Shown: one piece after another, positions 49,947 to 58,969 of the stretch
How the letters are laid out: every line of letters starts with the position of its first letter
How positions within the stretch are numbered: position 1 is the first letter of the stretch
Assembly (NCBI GenBank): GCA_001936135.1
Contig: CP012816.1
Span: 2,787,501 to 2,851,500 of the forward strand
Length of the DNA: 64,000 nt
Reading direction: 5' to 3'
DNA from: Saccharomycopsis fibuligera x Saccharomycopsis cf. fibuligera
Lineage: Eukaryota; Ascomycota; Saccharomycetes; Ascoideales; Saccharomycopsidaceae
Translations under genes and position numbers: made by a program
Notes under the pieces: generated by a model
What the model saw: the letters and a program-made list of their open reading frames with translations, nothing else
The model's database searches: none
Told to the model about the DNA's origin: nothing

Positions 49947-52280
49947 ATGTCGGTATACCACCAGGAGCAAAAGGACCTGAGCAATGCGGTAGTAGCCAAA
50001 CCAATCATTTCCGACTTTACCTACGCAGACTTTAAGAAACTAAAAGATCCAAGACAGTCTTATAGTACACCATTGGCGGTGATTGCGCATATTGATGTCA
50101 ATGCTTTTTTTGCCCAAGTAGAACAGCTTAAACACGGGTTCACTAGAAAAGATCCTGTGGTGTGTGTTCAATGGTGGAGCATTATTGCCGTCTCTTATGC
50201 TGCCAGAGAATATGGTATTAGCAGAATGGACTCCTTAAAGGATGCAATCAAAAAATGTCCACATATTGTGCCGTTGCATACATCTGTTTTTAGAAAAGGC
50301 GAGAATTTCTGGAGAAACGTCAACACTTGTAATCCAGATGAGTTCCCAGACCCTGCATCTCATAAAGTGTCTCTTGATCCGTACCGAAGAGAATCGCGGA
50401 AAATGCAGAGGATATTCAGGGAGAATTGTAAAAACGTGGAGAAAGCCAGCGTGGATGAATCCTTTTTTGATTTGGGCCCCGACGTTTATAAAAAAGCTTT
50501 GGAATTATTCCCCCAACTCAAAGAATTGCAAGATAAGGCCGAAGATGATGATAAACTACCACCTATTCCAGATAAACTTCCCGAGTGTTGCCTTAAGTTT
50601 ATAGGGATGGTAATTCCTACCGCTGAAGAAGTGAGTTTACTGACAGATGAAGGCCAGCCGCAATACAGTGTTTACGATTGGGATGACATATTCATAATGA
50701 TTGGCTCAACAATTACTATGCGTATTCGCAAAAAGGTTGAAGAAGCATTGGGCTATACAACATCTTGCGGAATTGCAAGAGCCAAGACATTGGCCAAGCT
50801 TGCTTCCGGATTCAAGAAGCCAGACAATCAGACAATTATTAGAGCATGTGCAATACCTGAATTCCTAAAGAACTTCGACCTTGTTGATATTTGGGGACTT
50901 GGTGGTAAAACTGGTAGTTATGTTAATAGCAAACTCAACGTGCCGACTGAAAAGGAAAGCATTATTGCATTTATAAGAAATAATTTCACTTTAGAAGAGC
51001 TAACTGGTCGTTTAGAAGGTGACTCTGCTTTAGCGTCTATGGTATATCAAATTGTTAGAGGTGAACTATACAGTCCTTTAACCGAAAAAAAAGATCCTAG
51101 TATGTGTTCCGCAAAAAGATTTAGAGGGGAGACTGTAAAAACGAAAGCAGACTGTGTTGAATGGCTCAGAGTATTTGCTGCAGATTTGGGTCAGCGGATT
51201 AAAGAGATCAACGATGAAGAGTTTGCCGATTTTCATTCTGCCAATGAAAGAACAGGCAATTTAAGTGAATCATCGATTAAGATCAGGCGTCCAAAGCTGC
51301 TATCTTTGATGTATTATGCCATAACAACGCGGATTTCGAGGACAAAGCAAATGCCACTCCCAGTAGCATCCCTTGAAAATATTGAGAACGTAATTTTAGA
51401 AACTGCTATTAAGTTGCTAGATGAAGTTATGAATGCAGCAGAGCATGAAGGTATGGTGCTTTTCCCTCTTGGTCGTATGAGTTTAACAGTTTCAAAATTT
51501 GAGGTAGTTAATGGTCTGAATTTTATTGACAGTTTTTTCAAGACAACACCTATCAAAAAAGATCATAAAATTGATAACGAAGAAATTGCCTCTACTTTCA
51601 ATAATGAAAACTATGAAAGTGTGTCTACTTTCAATTACATGTCTAGGAAATCATCGAAAAAATCAATACCCCCACGAAATGATATCCAAAAGCTTTTGAA
51701 ATACAAACTTTTTAAAGAAGAGTCTCAACTTTTGTTGCCTAGTAACGATCGCCAGAAATGGGGAAATGAACCGCATGAGTCAGACAGCACACATACAAAG
51801 ATATCAGAAAGTGAAGCTACTGTTTCAAAACATGAAGAGTATGGCCCGAAAAGCGCTAACGACTCGCCGAAAGTTAAAAGAAATTTCGTAGATATGGATG
51901 TCAAGAAATTCTTCTGCGAAGAATGCAACAAGGTTATTATTAATGAACGCGATAATCCTAAGTTTATTACTGAGCATCAAGATTTTCATTTTGCACTCAA
52001 GTACTCACAAATGCTTAATGGTGAAAATGTTACCAGAAGTTTCTTAAATGAGAAGCTCACTGTGCTGCCTCGTATTGATTCTAGCAAGAGTAATGAAGAC
52101 AGAGTGCATGCACCGGAAGTTCTTGATCTTACTGTATCACCTCCTCGATCACCAAAATCGAAACCTTCCACTATCAGGGGCAACTCTTCGTCTAGTTTGA
52201 GAAGGAAAAATAATTCTGGGGCCAGCAAAAGCAGTAAAAAAGCCAAACTTTCAAAGGGGCAATCGCGGTTGCCCTTTTAG
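49947..52280 (+). CDS. RAD30: DNA polymerase eta
   Basis: The protein is 777 residues (S. cerevisiae 632). Rad30 replicates past UV dimers. The Y-family palm begins at AHIDVNAFFAQVEQ, with catalytic Asp50. The eta signature CVQWWSIIAVSYAAREYGISRMD follows, and ASVDESFFDLG near 167-177 supplies the second acidic pair. YTTSCGIARAKTLAKLASGFKKPDNQT near 265 is the helix-hairpin region, and WGLGGKTG also fits. A UBZ-type finger lies near 655-680 (FFCEEC then EHQDFHFALK). The protein ends KGQSRLPF, which resembles a PCNA-binding box (Q, L, F spacing) cut one aromatic short. Start ATG 49947 agrees with the S. cerevisiae N-terminal region. A 16-codon upstream frame overlaps it. Confidence 0.96.
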   Translation: MSVYHQEQKDLSNAVVAKPIISDFTYADFKKLKDPRQSYSTPLAVIAHIDVNAFFAQVEQLKHGFTRKDPVVCVQWWSIIAVSYAAREYGISRMDSLKDAIKKCPHIVPLHTSVFRKGENFWRNVNTCNPDEFPDPASHKVSLDPYRRESRKMQRIFRENCKNVEKASVDESFFDLGPDVYKKALELFPQLKELQDKAEDDDKLPPIPDKLPECCLKFIGMVIPTAEEVSLLTDEGQPQYSVYDWDDIFIMIGSTITMRIRKKVEEALGYTTSCGIARAKTLAKLASGFKKPDNQTIIRACAIPEFLKNFDLVDIWGLGGKTGSYVNSKLNVPTEKESIIAFIRNNFTLEELTGRLEGDSALASMVYQIVRGELYSPLTEKKDPSMCSAKRFRGETVKTKADCVEWLRVFAADLGQRIKEINDEEFADFHSANERTGNLSESSIKIRRPKLLSLMYYAITTRISRTKQMPLPVASLENIENVILETAIKLLDEVMNAAEHEGMVLFPLGRMSLTVSKFEVVNGLNFIDSFFKTTPIKKDHKIDNEEIASTFNNENYESVSTFNYMSRKSSKKSIPPRNDIQKLLKYKLFKEESQLLLPSNDRQKWGNEPHESDSTHTKISESEATVSKHEEYGPKSANDSPKVKRNFVDMDVKKFFCEECNKVIINERDNPKFITEHQDFHFALKYSQMLNGENVTRSFLNEKLTVLPRIDSSKSNEDRVHAPEVLDLTVSPPRSPKSKPSTIRGNSSSSLRRKNNSGASKSSKKAKLSKGQSRLPF

Positions 52281-52747
52281 ACATATGTTATCCGCTATTT
52301 TTTGTATTATGAAATCTAATGTATTTTTAGGAATTATCATAGTTATTTATTTAAGTGAATTATTCAATATTCTCATTCCAAAGAAAAGTGTAGACTACTA
52401 TTAAACACTACGAACAATTGAATTAAAATTTCAAGGAAAGCGTATACTGTTCTCCAGATAGATCCGCCACAGTGGTATTGTCCACTGAAGCCTACAGGCA
52501 GGACAAAAAAAAATCAGAATCATAGTTTTCCAAACTCCAAGATTATTAATAATTCAATATCTCTTATTTGTTGCTAAATTTTTGACAGCATTTTATCACA
52601 CAGTACAAATCTTTAACTATAATAGTTTTATATTTCAACTGGGTTTTATTACTTCAACGCTATTGTAATCAGAGATACCAGCAACTACAGAATTCGCTAG
52701 ATCAATTTTTCCTCAGTCAATTCTTTCTCATAAGCACATCAATCATT
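52281..52747. other. RAD30-BOL3 spacer
   Basis: 467 AT-rich bases hold the RAD30 3' end and the BOL3 promoter. Nothing else was seen. Confidence 0.5.
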
Positions 52748-53272
52748 ATGAATATATTCAAATTGAGCACAAGAAGCATCCTTTGCAAATTTGATGTTGC
52801 AAGGTGTCAACCTCAGTCTTTTTTGAATACAAGTATAATTACCCAAAATTCTTTTGTGACATCTCCGAACACTACAATTAATTTCAGAAGATTATATAGT
52901 GTTGATCCAAAAAGCGTGGATCCAATGGATGACTACGAACTAAAAATTTTTACGATTTTGAATGACAATTTGGATCCGGATCAATTAACAGTGACTGATG
53001 TTTCAGGTATGTTTGTCCCTTCTTCGAGATATTTTTCTCACTTTTTTCCTATTATTTTTTTCAGCTCCCACTCCCACCGGCGGCGGCGGTTGAATGTGTT
53101 ACTAACTACTACAAATATAGGAGGTTGTGGATCAATGTTTGCTATCAACATTGTTAGTCCAAAGTTCAAAGGCATAACAATGGTGAAACAACACAGAGCA
53201 GTTAATGAGTTACTAGCCGAAGAAATTAAGAAGTGGCACGGCTTGCAGTTGGTGACTAAAGCATCAAAGTGA
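52748..53272 (+). CDS. BOL3: Mitochondrial BolA-like iron-sulphur factor, spliced (52748-53006, 53121-53272)
   Basis: The product is 136 residues after splicing. Bol3 acts late in mitochondrial Fe-S cluster delivery, with Nfu1, to enzymes such as lipoyl synthase and succinate dehydrogenase. The N-terminus (about 1-50) is basic, Ser/Thr rich and lacks acidic residues, as in a mitochondrial presequence. The BolA domain runs from [27 protein letters not shown] to the end, with [18 protein letters not shown] and WHGLQL typical of Bol3. GTATGT donor, TACTAAC (53100-53106) and TATAG acceptor define a 114-nt intron that splits the VSGGCGS motif. The intron is a multiple of three and has no stop, so an unspliced mRNA would add 38 residues in frame. 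Confidence 0.93.
   Translation: MNIFKLSTRSILCKFDVARCQPQSFLNTSIITQNSFVTSPNTTINFRRLYSVDPKSVDPMDDYELKIFTILNDNLDPDQLTVTDVSGMFVPSSRYFSHFFPIIFFSSHSHRRRRLNVLLTTTNIGGCGSMFAINIVSPKFKGITMVKQHRAVNELLAEEIKKWHGLQLVTKASK
53007..53120 (+). other. BOL3 intron, stop-free and a multiple of three
   Basis: The 114-nt intron has GTATGT donor, perfect TACTAAC branch and AG acceptor. Translated in frame it gives a 38-residue stretch rich in Phe, Ser and Arg, inserted in the BolA glycine-rich loop. Confidence 0.9.
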
Positions 53273-53779
53273 TTATGGATAGTATAGCTAATTAAATTTC
53301 TATGAATGATATGTTGATAAAGTTTTGTTACAATATATGATATTTGATAAACTTATTGACAATCAATGTACTGACACACTAGAACGAGTTTCTTAGGCTG
53401 AAATCTACGTGCAACTGAAAATCGTAGTAGATGTTCATAAAAAATAAAAACCTAGATATAGATAAAGGTATAGAATAAATCAATAGATGATATAAACGGA
53501 GATTCACGAGGATGCCGATATTTAACTATGGTGGAAATTTTAACCCTCTACCTTGCTAGCTGGAACTTTGTACATTCCAGATGTACAATTCCAATTTATC
53601 AATGAGCATTACTGCTAAGCTATTGATGACTGACGCACACTGGGAATGGATGCTAACAGCACCATTTATTAACCCATTGAACTTGAATTAATCTAAACAA
53701 AGTGTCGATAGCTAAATAGTATGAAAATATATCAATAAGTTAAACGGGAAAGGATTGACTGGATACTTGAGGTATGGAT
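53273..53779. other. Gap between BOL3 and the complex I subunit 3' ends
   Basis: 507 AT-rich bases lie between convergent genes. I found no supportable gene. Confidence 0.5.
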
Positions 53780-54082
53780 TTAAACTCTTGGAACGTACTC
53801 CAGATAAATTGGAGTGGATCTTCTTTGAGCAATCACATCATATTTACCAACAGTGCTGTAAGCGTAATATCCTAACGCAAGAGGGATAGCACCCATGAAT
53901 AGCAAATTGACCTTAGCGGCTTTCTTGGTGAATCTGTAATAATCACCCAAGTTTTCTCTCATGTAATACCATGCTTGAAAGCCTTTGTCTTCTCTAAGAG
54001 CTGATAGGCTGTCAGTAAGACGTACTCAACAAAAAAGTGAATAAAACGCTAACTTACGATGAGGACCGTGACTGTGACCCAT
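53780..54082 (-). CDS. NB5M: Probable complex I accessory subunit B15/NDUFB4-like, spliced (54058-54082, 53780-54000)
   Basis: The product is 81 residues. Exon 1 is only 25 nt (MGHSHGPH plus one base). A 57-nt intron (54001-54057) follows, with GTAAGT donor, TACTGAC branch (54011-54017) and ATCAG acceptor. This is the only nearby AG that keeps frame. The joined protein starts MGHSHGPHPLREDKG, and its core (WYYMREN, DYYRFTKKAAKVN, a membrane segment LLFMGAIPLALGYYAY, then GKYDVIAQRR) follows the fungal NADH dehydrogenase B15 pattern of a short His-rich N-terminus, MRE, FRWTP-like, one membrane helix and KYD(M)RGKRR. S. cerevisiae has no complex I, so presence implies a lineage that kept it. 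The identification is from memory of the family, without a search. A TCACATGA lies at 54266-54273. Confidence 0.7.
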
Positions 54083-54438
54083 TTTGACTGTTATTATGTG
54101 TTATTATGATGTTGTTTTGCACGATGATTTGACGCTCTTATCATCTATGTCTGTATTTTTCTACTTTTTTTGGTTTTTCATTTTGCGTTCGTCTCACTTC
54201 GTAGACAATGATTATTCAGCTAGCTTCTCATTGGCTGTAAGAATTACAGGGTTTCTCACCCTATATCACATGATCAATTTTTAAAGGCCGGGTATCATCT
54301 TTAATAACATTACCCTGCACTATTGCAAAGGGTGGACCCTAGTGAGACATCCTGTGCCTGATTTGTATGCAGCCGCAACTTTTGTAATATAGAGCCGTAA
54401 CTTTAATTTCCAAACAATAGCAAAGAATTAAGATTTAT
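54083..54438. promoter_or_regulatory. Upstream region of the complex I subunit gene
   Basis: 356 bases. The word TCACATGA at 54266-54273 is the core of the E-box found upstream of RPS17 and POP7. No TATA box was seen. Confidence 0.4.
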
Positions 54439-54621
54439 TTAGTGCCAATTGTGCTGCATTTCGCATTGTGATGCATAGTACAACGCTCTGTCGGTCCATT
54501 TTGATAATATTCCGTGAACGGGCAGCAAGACTTTGTCAGCGGCACTTCCAGGCAAACCACTACTGCAAGTTCTACCACAGAGAAAGTTTGGTGCTACCAA
54601 TTCAAGCAATTTTTTCCACAT
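54439..54621 (-). CDS. Possible small protein, 60 residues, unrecognised
   Basis: A true ATG at 54621 opens a frame of 60 residues, MWKKLLELVAPNFLCGRTC at the start and CEMQHNWH at the end, with four cysteines including a CGRTC pair. I do not recognise it. Upstream on the minus strand lies a CCACCCCT stretch (about 54736-54746), which resembles a stress-response element. It could equally be a chance frame in a 1.9 kb gap. There are no splice signals that would extend it convincingly. Confidence 0.2.
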   Translation of the reverse strand: MWKKLLELVAPNFLCGRTCSSGLPGSAADKVLLPVHGILSKWTDRALYYASQCEMQHNWH

Positions 54622-55034
54622 TGTAGCTCGTTGAATTTCACTGTAGTACGCAAAAAGAGTATTATTTTAATTGAAGATTAATGGCTGGTCTCTCGTAGCT
54701 GTTTATAGCAAATAGGCAGAAACCAATAAAAACCTCAAAGGGGTGGCGATACGTTTTTAAAGGAAGTCAGATTAAATCTTACTTGAGTTTGTGCTTATTC
54801 ATAATGTAAATAGTCTTTTGAAGTTTTTTTGCTTTCTTTTTTTCTTTTTTTTTTTTCTTTTTAACTATTGGCTAACCTCAAAAACACTCAATAGGGTTGA
54901 ATACTGAATACTTTATTTAGACACAAATCATGGACTTGACTATATTTTTTTTCTGCCTTTCTACTGAGGTAAAATGGAGAAAGAATCTCAAACAAGGAAC
55001 TCTTTGATAGATTTCAGCCTTACCAACACAGTCG

Positions 55035-55066
<32 letters not shown>

Positions 55067-55978
55067 ATGAAATATACTGAAAGGCAAAGAACAATTCTAA
55101 ATAAAACAGTAACTTTCATTTCGATAAATAATATAGGCCTTTTGAAAAAAATCTCAGTTTTTGGTATGTATCTTTTCAATGTATTTTTAACTTAAGCATT
55201 TAGTCTGTTGAAAATTTAGCATGACCACGGCTGCCTCAAGACAACCCACAAAGAATATTGACAATAACAAAATTCAACGTTTTCTTTTTGTGTGAAAAAA
55301 AATCTAAAGCATGTTTACACACATAAATATATCTAGGCATTTAGGTATTATAGAATTCAATTTCAACTTTGGTGTAAGTCCCTTTGGAATATAAGTCTTT
55401 TTGTCATAAACTTTCTAATATTTATAATTTCATCAAGTAACTGGGAAATAGGTAAATGTTTCTGATATTTACTTCAAGTACTTTCAAACGCCAACGCTTA
55501 GAATCAAATAAACTTAAAAACAGCACCTTTTGCAGCAGGCGTGGAAAAAAAAAATGCAAAACCTTTCGAAAGTTTCGCAAAACCAAAGAATTTACATCTT
55601 ACGCAGTTTGCGACAAAAATGTCACAAGACTAACTACCTTTACTCTAGATCTCATACCATTCCGGAGAATTTCTGTGAGATCTTTACAAATATAAATTAC
55701 AAACATATTGCAGAGATAAAATATTGGGAAGCATAACAGGAAGTAAAAGTAATTTTGACTGTAAAATGGCATTAAAAGGGAGCTGCTGTTTTTTTAAAAG
55801 AAAGGTTTTAACAATTAAAGAATATGTAAATCGCAGACAAGGAAAAAAAAATAAATAGAAAATGTTCATAAAAAAAGCAAAAAAAAACAAACTTTTTTTA
55901 TCTTAATGATTCCATAGAGAATTATTCAGTATCTTGTCAAATTTCTCTCTATATTATAATTACTAGGGAGTAAAACTA
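54622..55978. other. 1.36 kb gap upstream of the small ORF and downstream of the 996-residue gene
   Basis: Very AT rich, with an A27 tract at 55036-55062 and many shorter A/T runs. I saw only short frames without recognisable content (for example, 55456-55695, lysine rich). Confidence 0.5.
55036..55062. repeat. Poly-A tract, 27 bases
   Basis: Unbroken A27 in intergenic DNA. Confidence 0.95.
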
Positions 55979-58969
55979 TTACAGTGGTGATATTGAAAAT
56001 TTCTCTTTTCCACCACGTTTTCGATAATTGGGACCTTGATCAGACAGGGTGAGGCCTTCACAGTCTTGTTGTTTCTCATTCTCACATTCAATATCATAAT
56101 CGTCCGCTTCTGCTTCGTCGTCATCAGACTGCCCTTCTTCAATTTCCGTGGCCACAGCTGCTTTATCACTTGCTTTGCGTATCTTTTTAGTTGCTCGGAC
56201 TTGCGCGCTTTCGCTTGAAGGTGATAGCTCTGTTTTCGTTGAAAAAGTCGTATCAAATGTCAACCGGTAAATTTGGTCAAAAGTCATTTCTTTGAAAATG
56301 TCAACACTTTCAAAAGGTCCAAACGGATTGTTGATAAATTGCAAATGCAAGTTGAGCACTGCTTTTTTGAACTCCCGAATATGATCCTTCAGGTCTTGCG
56401 AAAAGTTCGCATAATCATTTTTTTTTCCTGGACCTTTAGACTCTAACAAAGAAATTAATCGCTTTTCATTATCAAAATGTTGTATGCAAGCATCAAAAGC
56501 GTCAGATGTCTGTGTGCCCACAGCAGCCTGATTTTCACATTGTTGCTGCTGCTGATCCTTGTGAGCACGATATCTATAATGCTGGCTGAATGGAGCCTCT
56601 CCGTATTCCACTTTAATAGTATCATCAAAAGTTGACCTTTTATCTGTTTTCGCATCGCCGATCGAGCTGTAGTCATTTTGTTTGCTATTATCATAATTTG
56701 TTGACTTTTCAGTACTATCACTTTTTCCAAAAGTACCAGGAATTTTCGTAGAAGCAAGGGTAGCTATAGGCGCATAAGCTGATGTTAAATTAATACTGTT
56801 GGCATCAAACAACCTTTGACTTTCAAGCATTTGCAGCAGTGTGTCTGCAGATTTATGGCGCTTAGGAGGCTCATTCAAAATATAATTAATAGGAGCAGAG
56901 CTTTTTCTTTGAGTCAGAATGTGATTCTGCTTCTCCAACAGGGCCAGCAAATCCTGTTGCAGCATTTTCTTCGAAGAATCTTGAGCAGGAGTCGATGAGT
57001 TGCCAGAAATATAATTCAGTTTATTTAACATAGAGGGTATTGATAAAACTTTGGAGGTTTCAGAAGACTGTTTTTGAGGTTTGCTCTCCTGCTGCACTGG
57101 AGAAATACTGGAACTTGAGTGTGGACTTTCCAAAGTAACTTTTTTTTTCTTTTTGATAGATGACCTGGTAATAGGCTTATCCCCGCCCACTTTTTCTGCA
57201 TCTTCAAGAAGCAAACGAATAACATTATTTTTCCATTTTTGCTGACTCACAACTTTTCTGTAAATAAAATCATTTTGCAACGCAGTAGCTTTCAAAGCTT
57301 CTACTTGAAGAAGTTTAGATATCTCCGTTTGTTGTAAATTCAGACTCAAGATATTTTCGAGCCTATGAAATATTGAGTTTGCAATAATAGCTTGATTGTT
57401 AATCTGTTCCAATAGGTTTTCCACGCCTTGCTGAGATTCTTTAATCAAACCTTCAAAACTTGCATATTTTATACCATTTCTTGATTCTTCTTGTGGATTT
57501 GTCAAATAATATACGCTCGCACTGGGGCGAAAACCGCTGAAATGATGACCAAAAACCTGAAAATAAGAACTAGGCCATTCACTCCATAATTTATTTAAAA
57601 CGTTCATCGTATCTACCGCAGGCAATTCCATAGATGCAATTAAAGTCATCATATCTTCTGTTTCAAGCTTTTCTAAAGATGTGAGCTCGCTTAAATTTTC
57701 GATGGTTTCAAGAACATTTGCCAAAATCTTAGACTGAAAATGTTTTTGCAAAATGATTTCCCACTTACTTATTCCTTCTATCTGAGAATAAAAATTTTGC
57801 GGAATAATGACAAGCTTCATGTTCTCCGGAATGGCATTGTCTGCAATTTCACGGCAATAGTTTTCATTACAAAGAACCAATACCGTGTTAGGCTCTGCAT
57901 CATTACTATAAGCACTTTTATCAGATGCATTGATAGGCCGAACAGTAGAGAAATTCTGCTTGTTGGAGTGAAATCTATTATGTGTTTTGATTTCCTCTTC
58001 GAGTACTTTCAAATAGGATGAAAAAAACCACTCTGTTTTATTATAATAGTAATTGCAATTACTACTGAGAATACTTAGCTTTCTGGGCTTCTCCTTCTGT
58101 CCAATAAAAGTACACTTGCATTTATGCGAACCATCGAAGTTTCCACATAAGATCATGGAAAGCTTTTGGTCTTCATCATTGGTCTCTGAAGTTTCAGAAC
58201 TCAAATCAATGTCAATTAAGCCGTATTGTTCCATTTTTTGATTATCGACGATACTGCAGCAAACAGTGCTTTCAAGAACATTATAAATATTTTTCCAGTC
58301 ATACTGATAAAAAATGGCTCGAAGGTCTTGTAAATTATCAATATAAAGTTGTTTAGTAGAGCTTTTTAGCACTTTTGAGTCGCCAACAGATGCTTCGTCT
58401 ATGTCAGCGGGTCTCCCGCTGCGGCTAAGATTGCTATTTTCTAGTGTTTTACTATTGCTGCCACCAGCTTTTTGTACTTTAGAGAATATAGCTTGTCTGT
58501 AATGCTGCTTTAATTTTTCAAGATCATTAGGAGAAGCAGAGGCATCTTCTGAAGCCAATTCTGATATTTCTTGGAACTGTGCAAACTTAGCTTCAATAAA
58601 TTGCTCGTCAATCGGGATTTCGTACTGCAAAGCAATATCTATGTATTCAACAAGCATGTAGTATACATCGTCTCCTTTCGGACTAATAACTCTATAGCCG
58701 TACTTGATTTTATCAGGGATGTCAGCATCCTCAATCAAACCAGCATATTGTTTACCAAGTTTCAAAATTATTGGATTTTGTCGCCAGCGGTAAATATTTC
58801 TTCTATACTGTATTAAAAAATTAAGCTCCTCTTTCGCCCACTTTATTACCTCAAGATCCTTTTTCCCTTTCAATTTCTCAGCAACCACTTTTGCTTTCAT
58901 ATCATAGCTTCCAAGCTTAGTATTGAACATGCCATCCGAACCGGGTACCATATGATTTTTTTTTGTCAT
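55979..58969 (-). CDS. Unrecognised 996-residue protein, probably nuclear
   Basis: I do not recognise this protein. The first 130 residues look structured and helical: DLEVIKWAKEELNFLIQYRRN, NIYRWRQNPIILKLGKQYAGLI, GYRVISPKGDDVYYMLVEYIDIALQYEIPID. A second structured stretch lies at about 225-560, with VLVLCNEN, KLVIIPQNFYS and YASFEGLIKESQQGVENLL. From about 600 the sequence is low complexity: a KKKKK nuclear-signal-like patch near 606, Ser/Gln-rich stretches and a short Gln run. A helical segment, DLKDHIREFKKAVLNLHLQFINNPFGPFESVD, lies near 885-915. An acidic patch and a basic KRGGKEK end close the protein. The layout resembles chromatin or transcription co-factors, but no domain supports that. 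The start ATG is preceded by 606 nt without any ATG on its strand. Confidence 0.7.
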   Translation of the reverse strand: MTKKNHMVPGSDGMFNTKLGSYDMKAKVVAEKLKGKKDLEVIKWAKEELNFLIQYRRNIYRWRQNPIILKLGKQYAGLIEDADIPDKIKYGYRVISPKGDDVYYMLVEYIDIALQYEIPIDEQFIEAKFAQFQEISELASEDASASPNDLEKLKQHYRQAIFSKVQKAGGSNSKTLENSNLSRSGRPADIDEASVGDSKVLKSSTKQLYIDNLQDLRAIFYQYDWKNIYNVLESTVCCSIVDNQKMEQYGLIDIDLSSETSETNDEDQKLSMILCGNFDGSHKCKCTFIGQKEKPRKLSILSSNCNYYYNKTEWFFSSYLKVLEEEIKTHNRFHSNKQNFSTVRPINASDKSAYSNDAEPNTVLVLCNENYCREIADNAIPENMKLVIIPQNFYSQIEGISKWEIILQKHFQSKILANVLETIENLSELTSLEKLETEDMMTLIASMELPAVDTMNVLNKLWSEWPSSYFQVFGHHFSGFRPSASVYYLTNPQEESRNGIKYASFEGLIKESQQGVENLLEQINNQAIIANSIFHRLENILSLNLQQTEISKLLQVEALKATALQNDFIYRKVVSQQKWKNNVIRLLLEDAEKVGGDKPITRSSIKKKKKVTLESPHSSSSISPVQQESKPQKQSSETSKVLSIPSMLNKLNYISGNSSTPAQDSSKKMLQQDLLALLEKQNHILTQRKSSAPINYILNEPPKRHKSADTLLQMLESQRLFDANSINLTSAYAPIATLASTKIPGTFGKSDSTEKSTNYDNSKQNDYSSIGDAKTDKRSTFDDTIKVEYGEAPFSQHYRYRAHKDQQQQQCENQAAVGTQTSDAFDACIQHFDNEKRLISLLESKGPGKKNDYANFSQDLKDHIREFKKAVLNLHLQFINNPFGPFESVDIFKEMTFDQIYRLTFDTTFSTKTELSPSSESAQVRATKKIRKASDKAAVATEIEEGQSDDDEAEADDYDIECENEKQQDCEGLTLSDQGPNYRKRGGKEKFSISPL

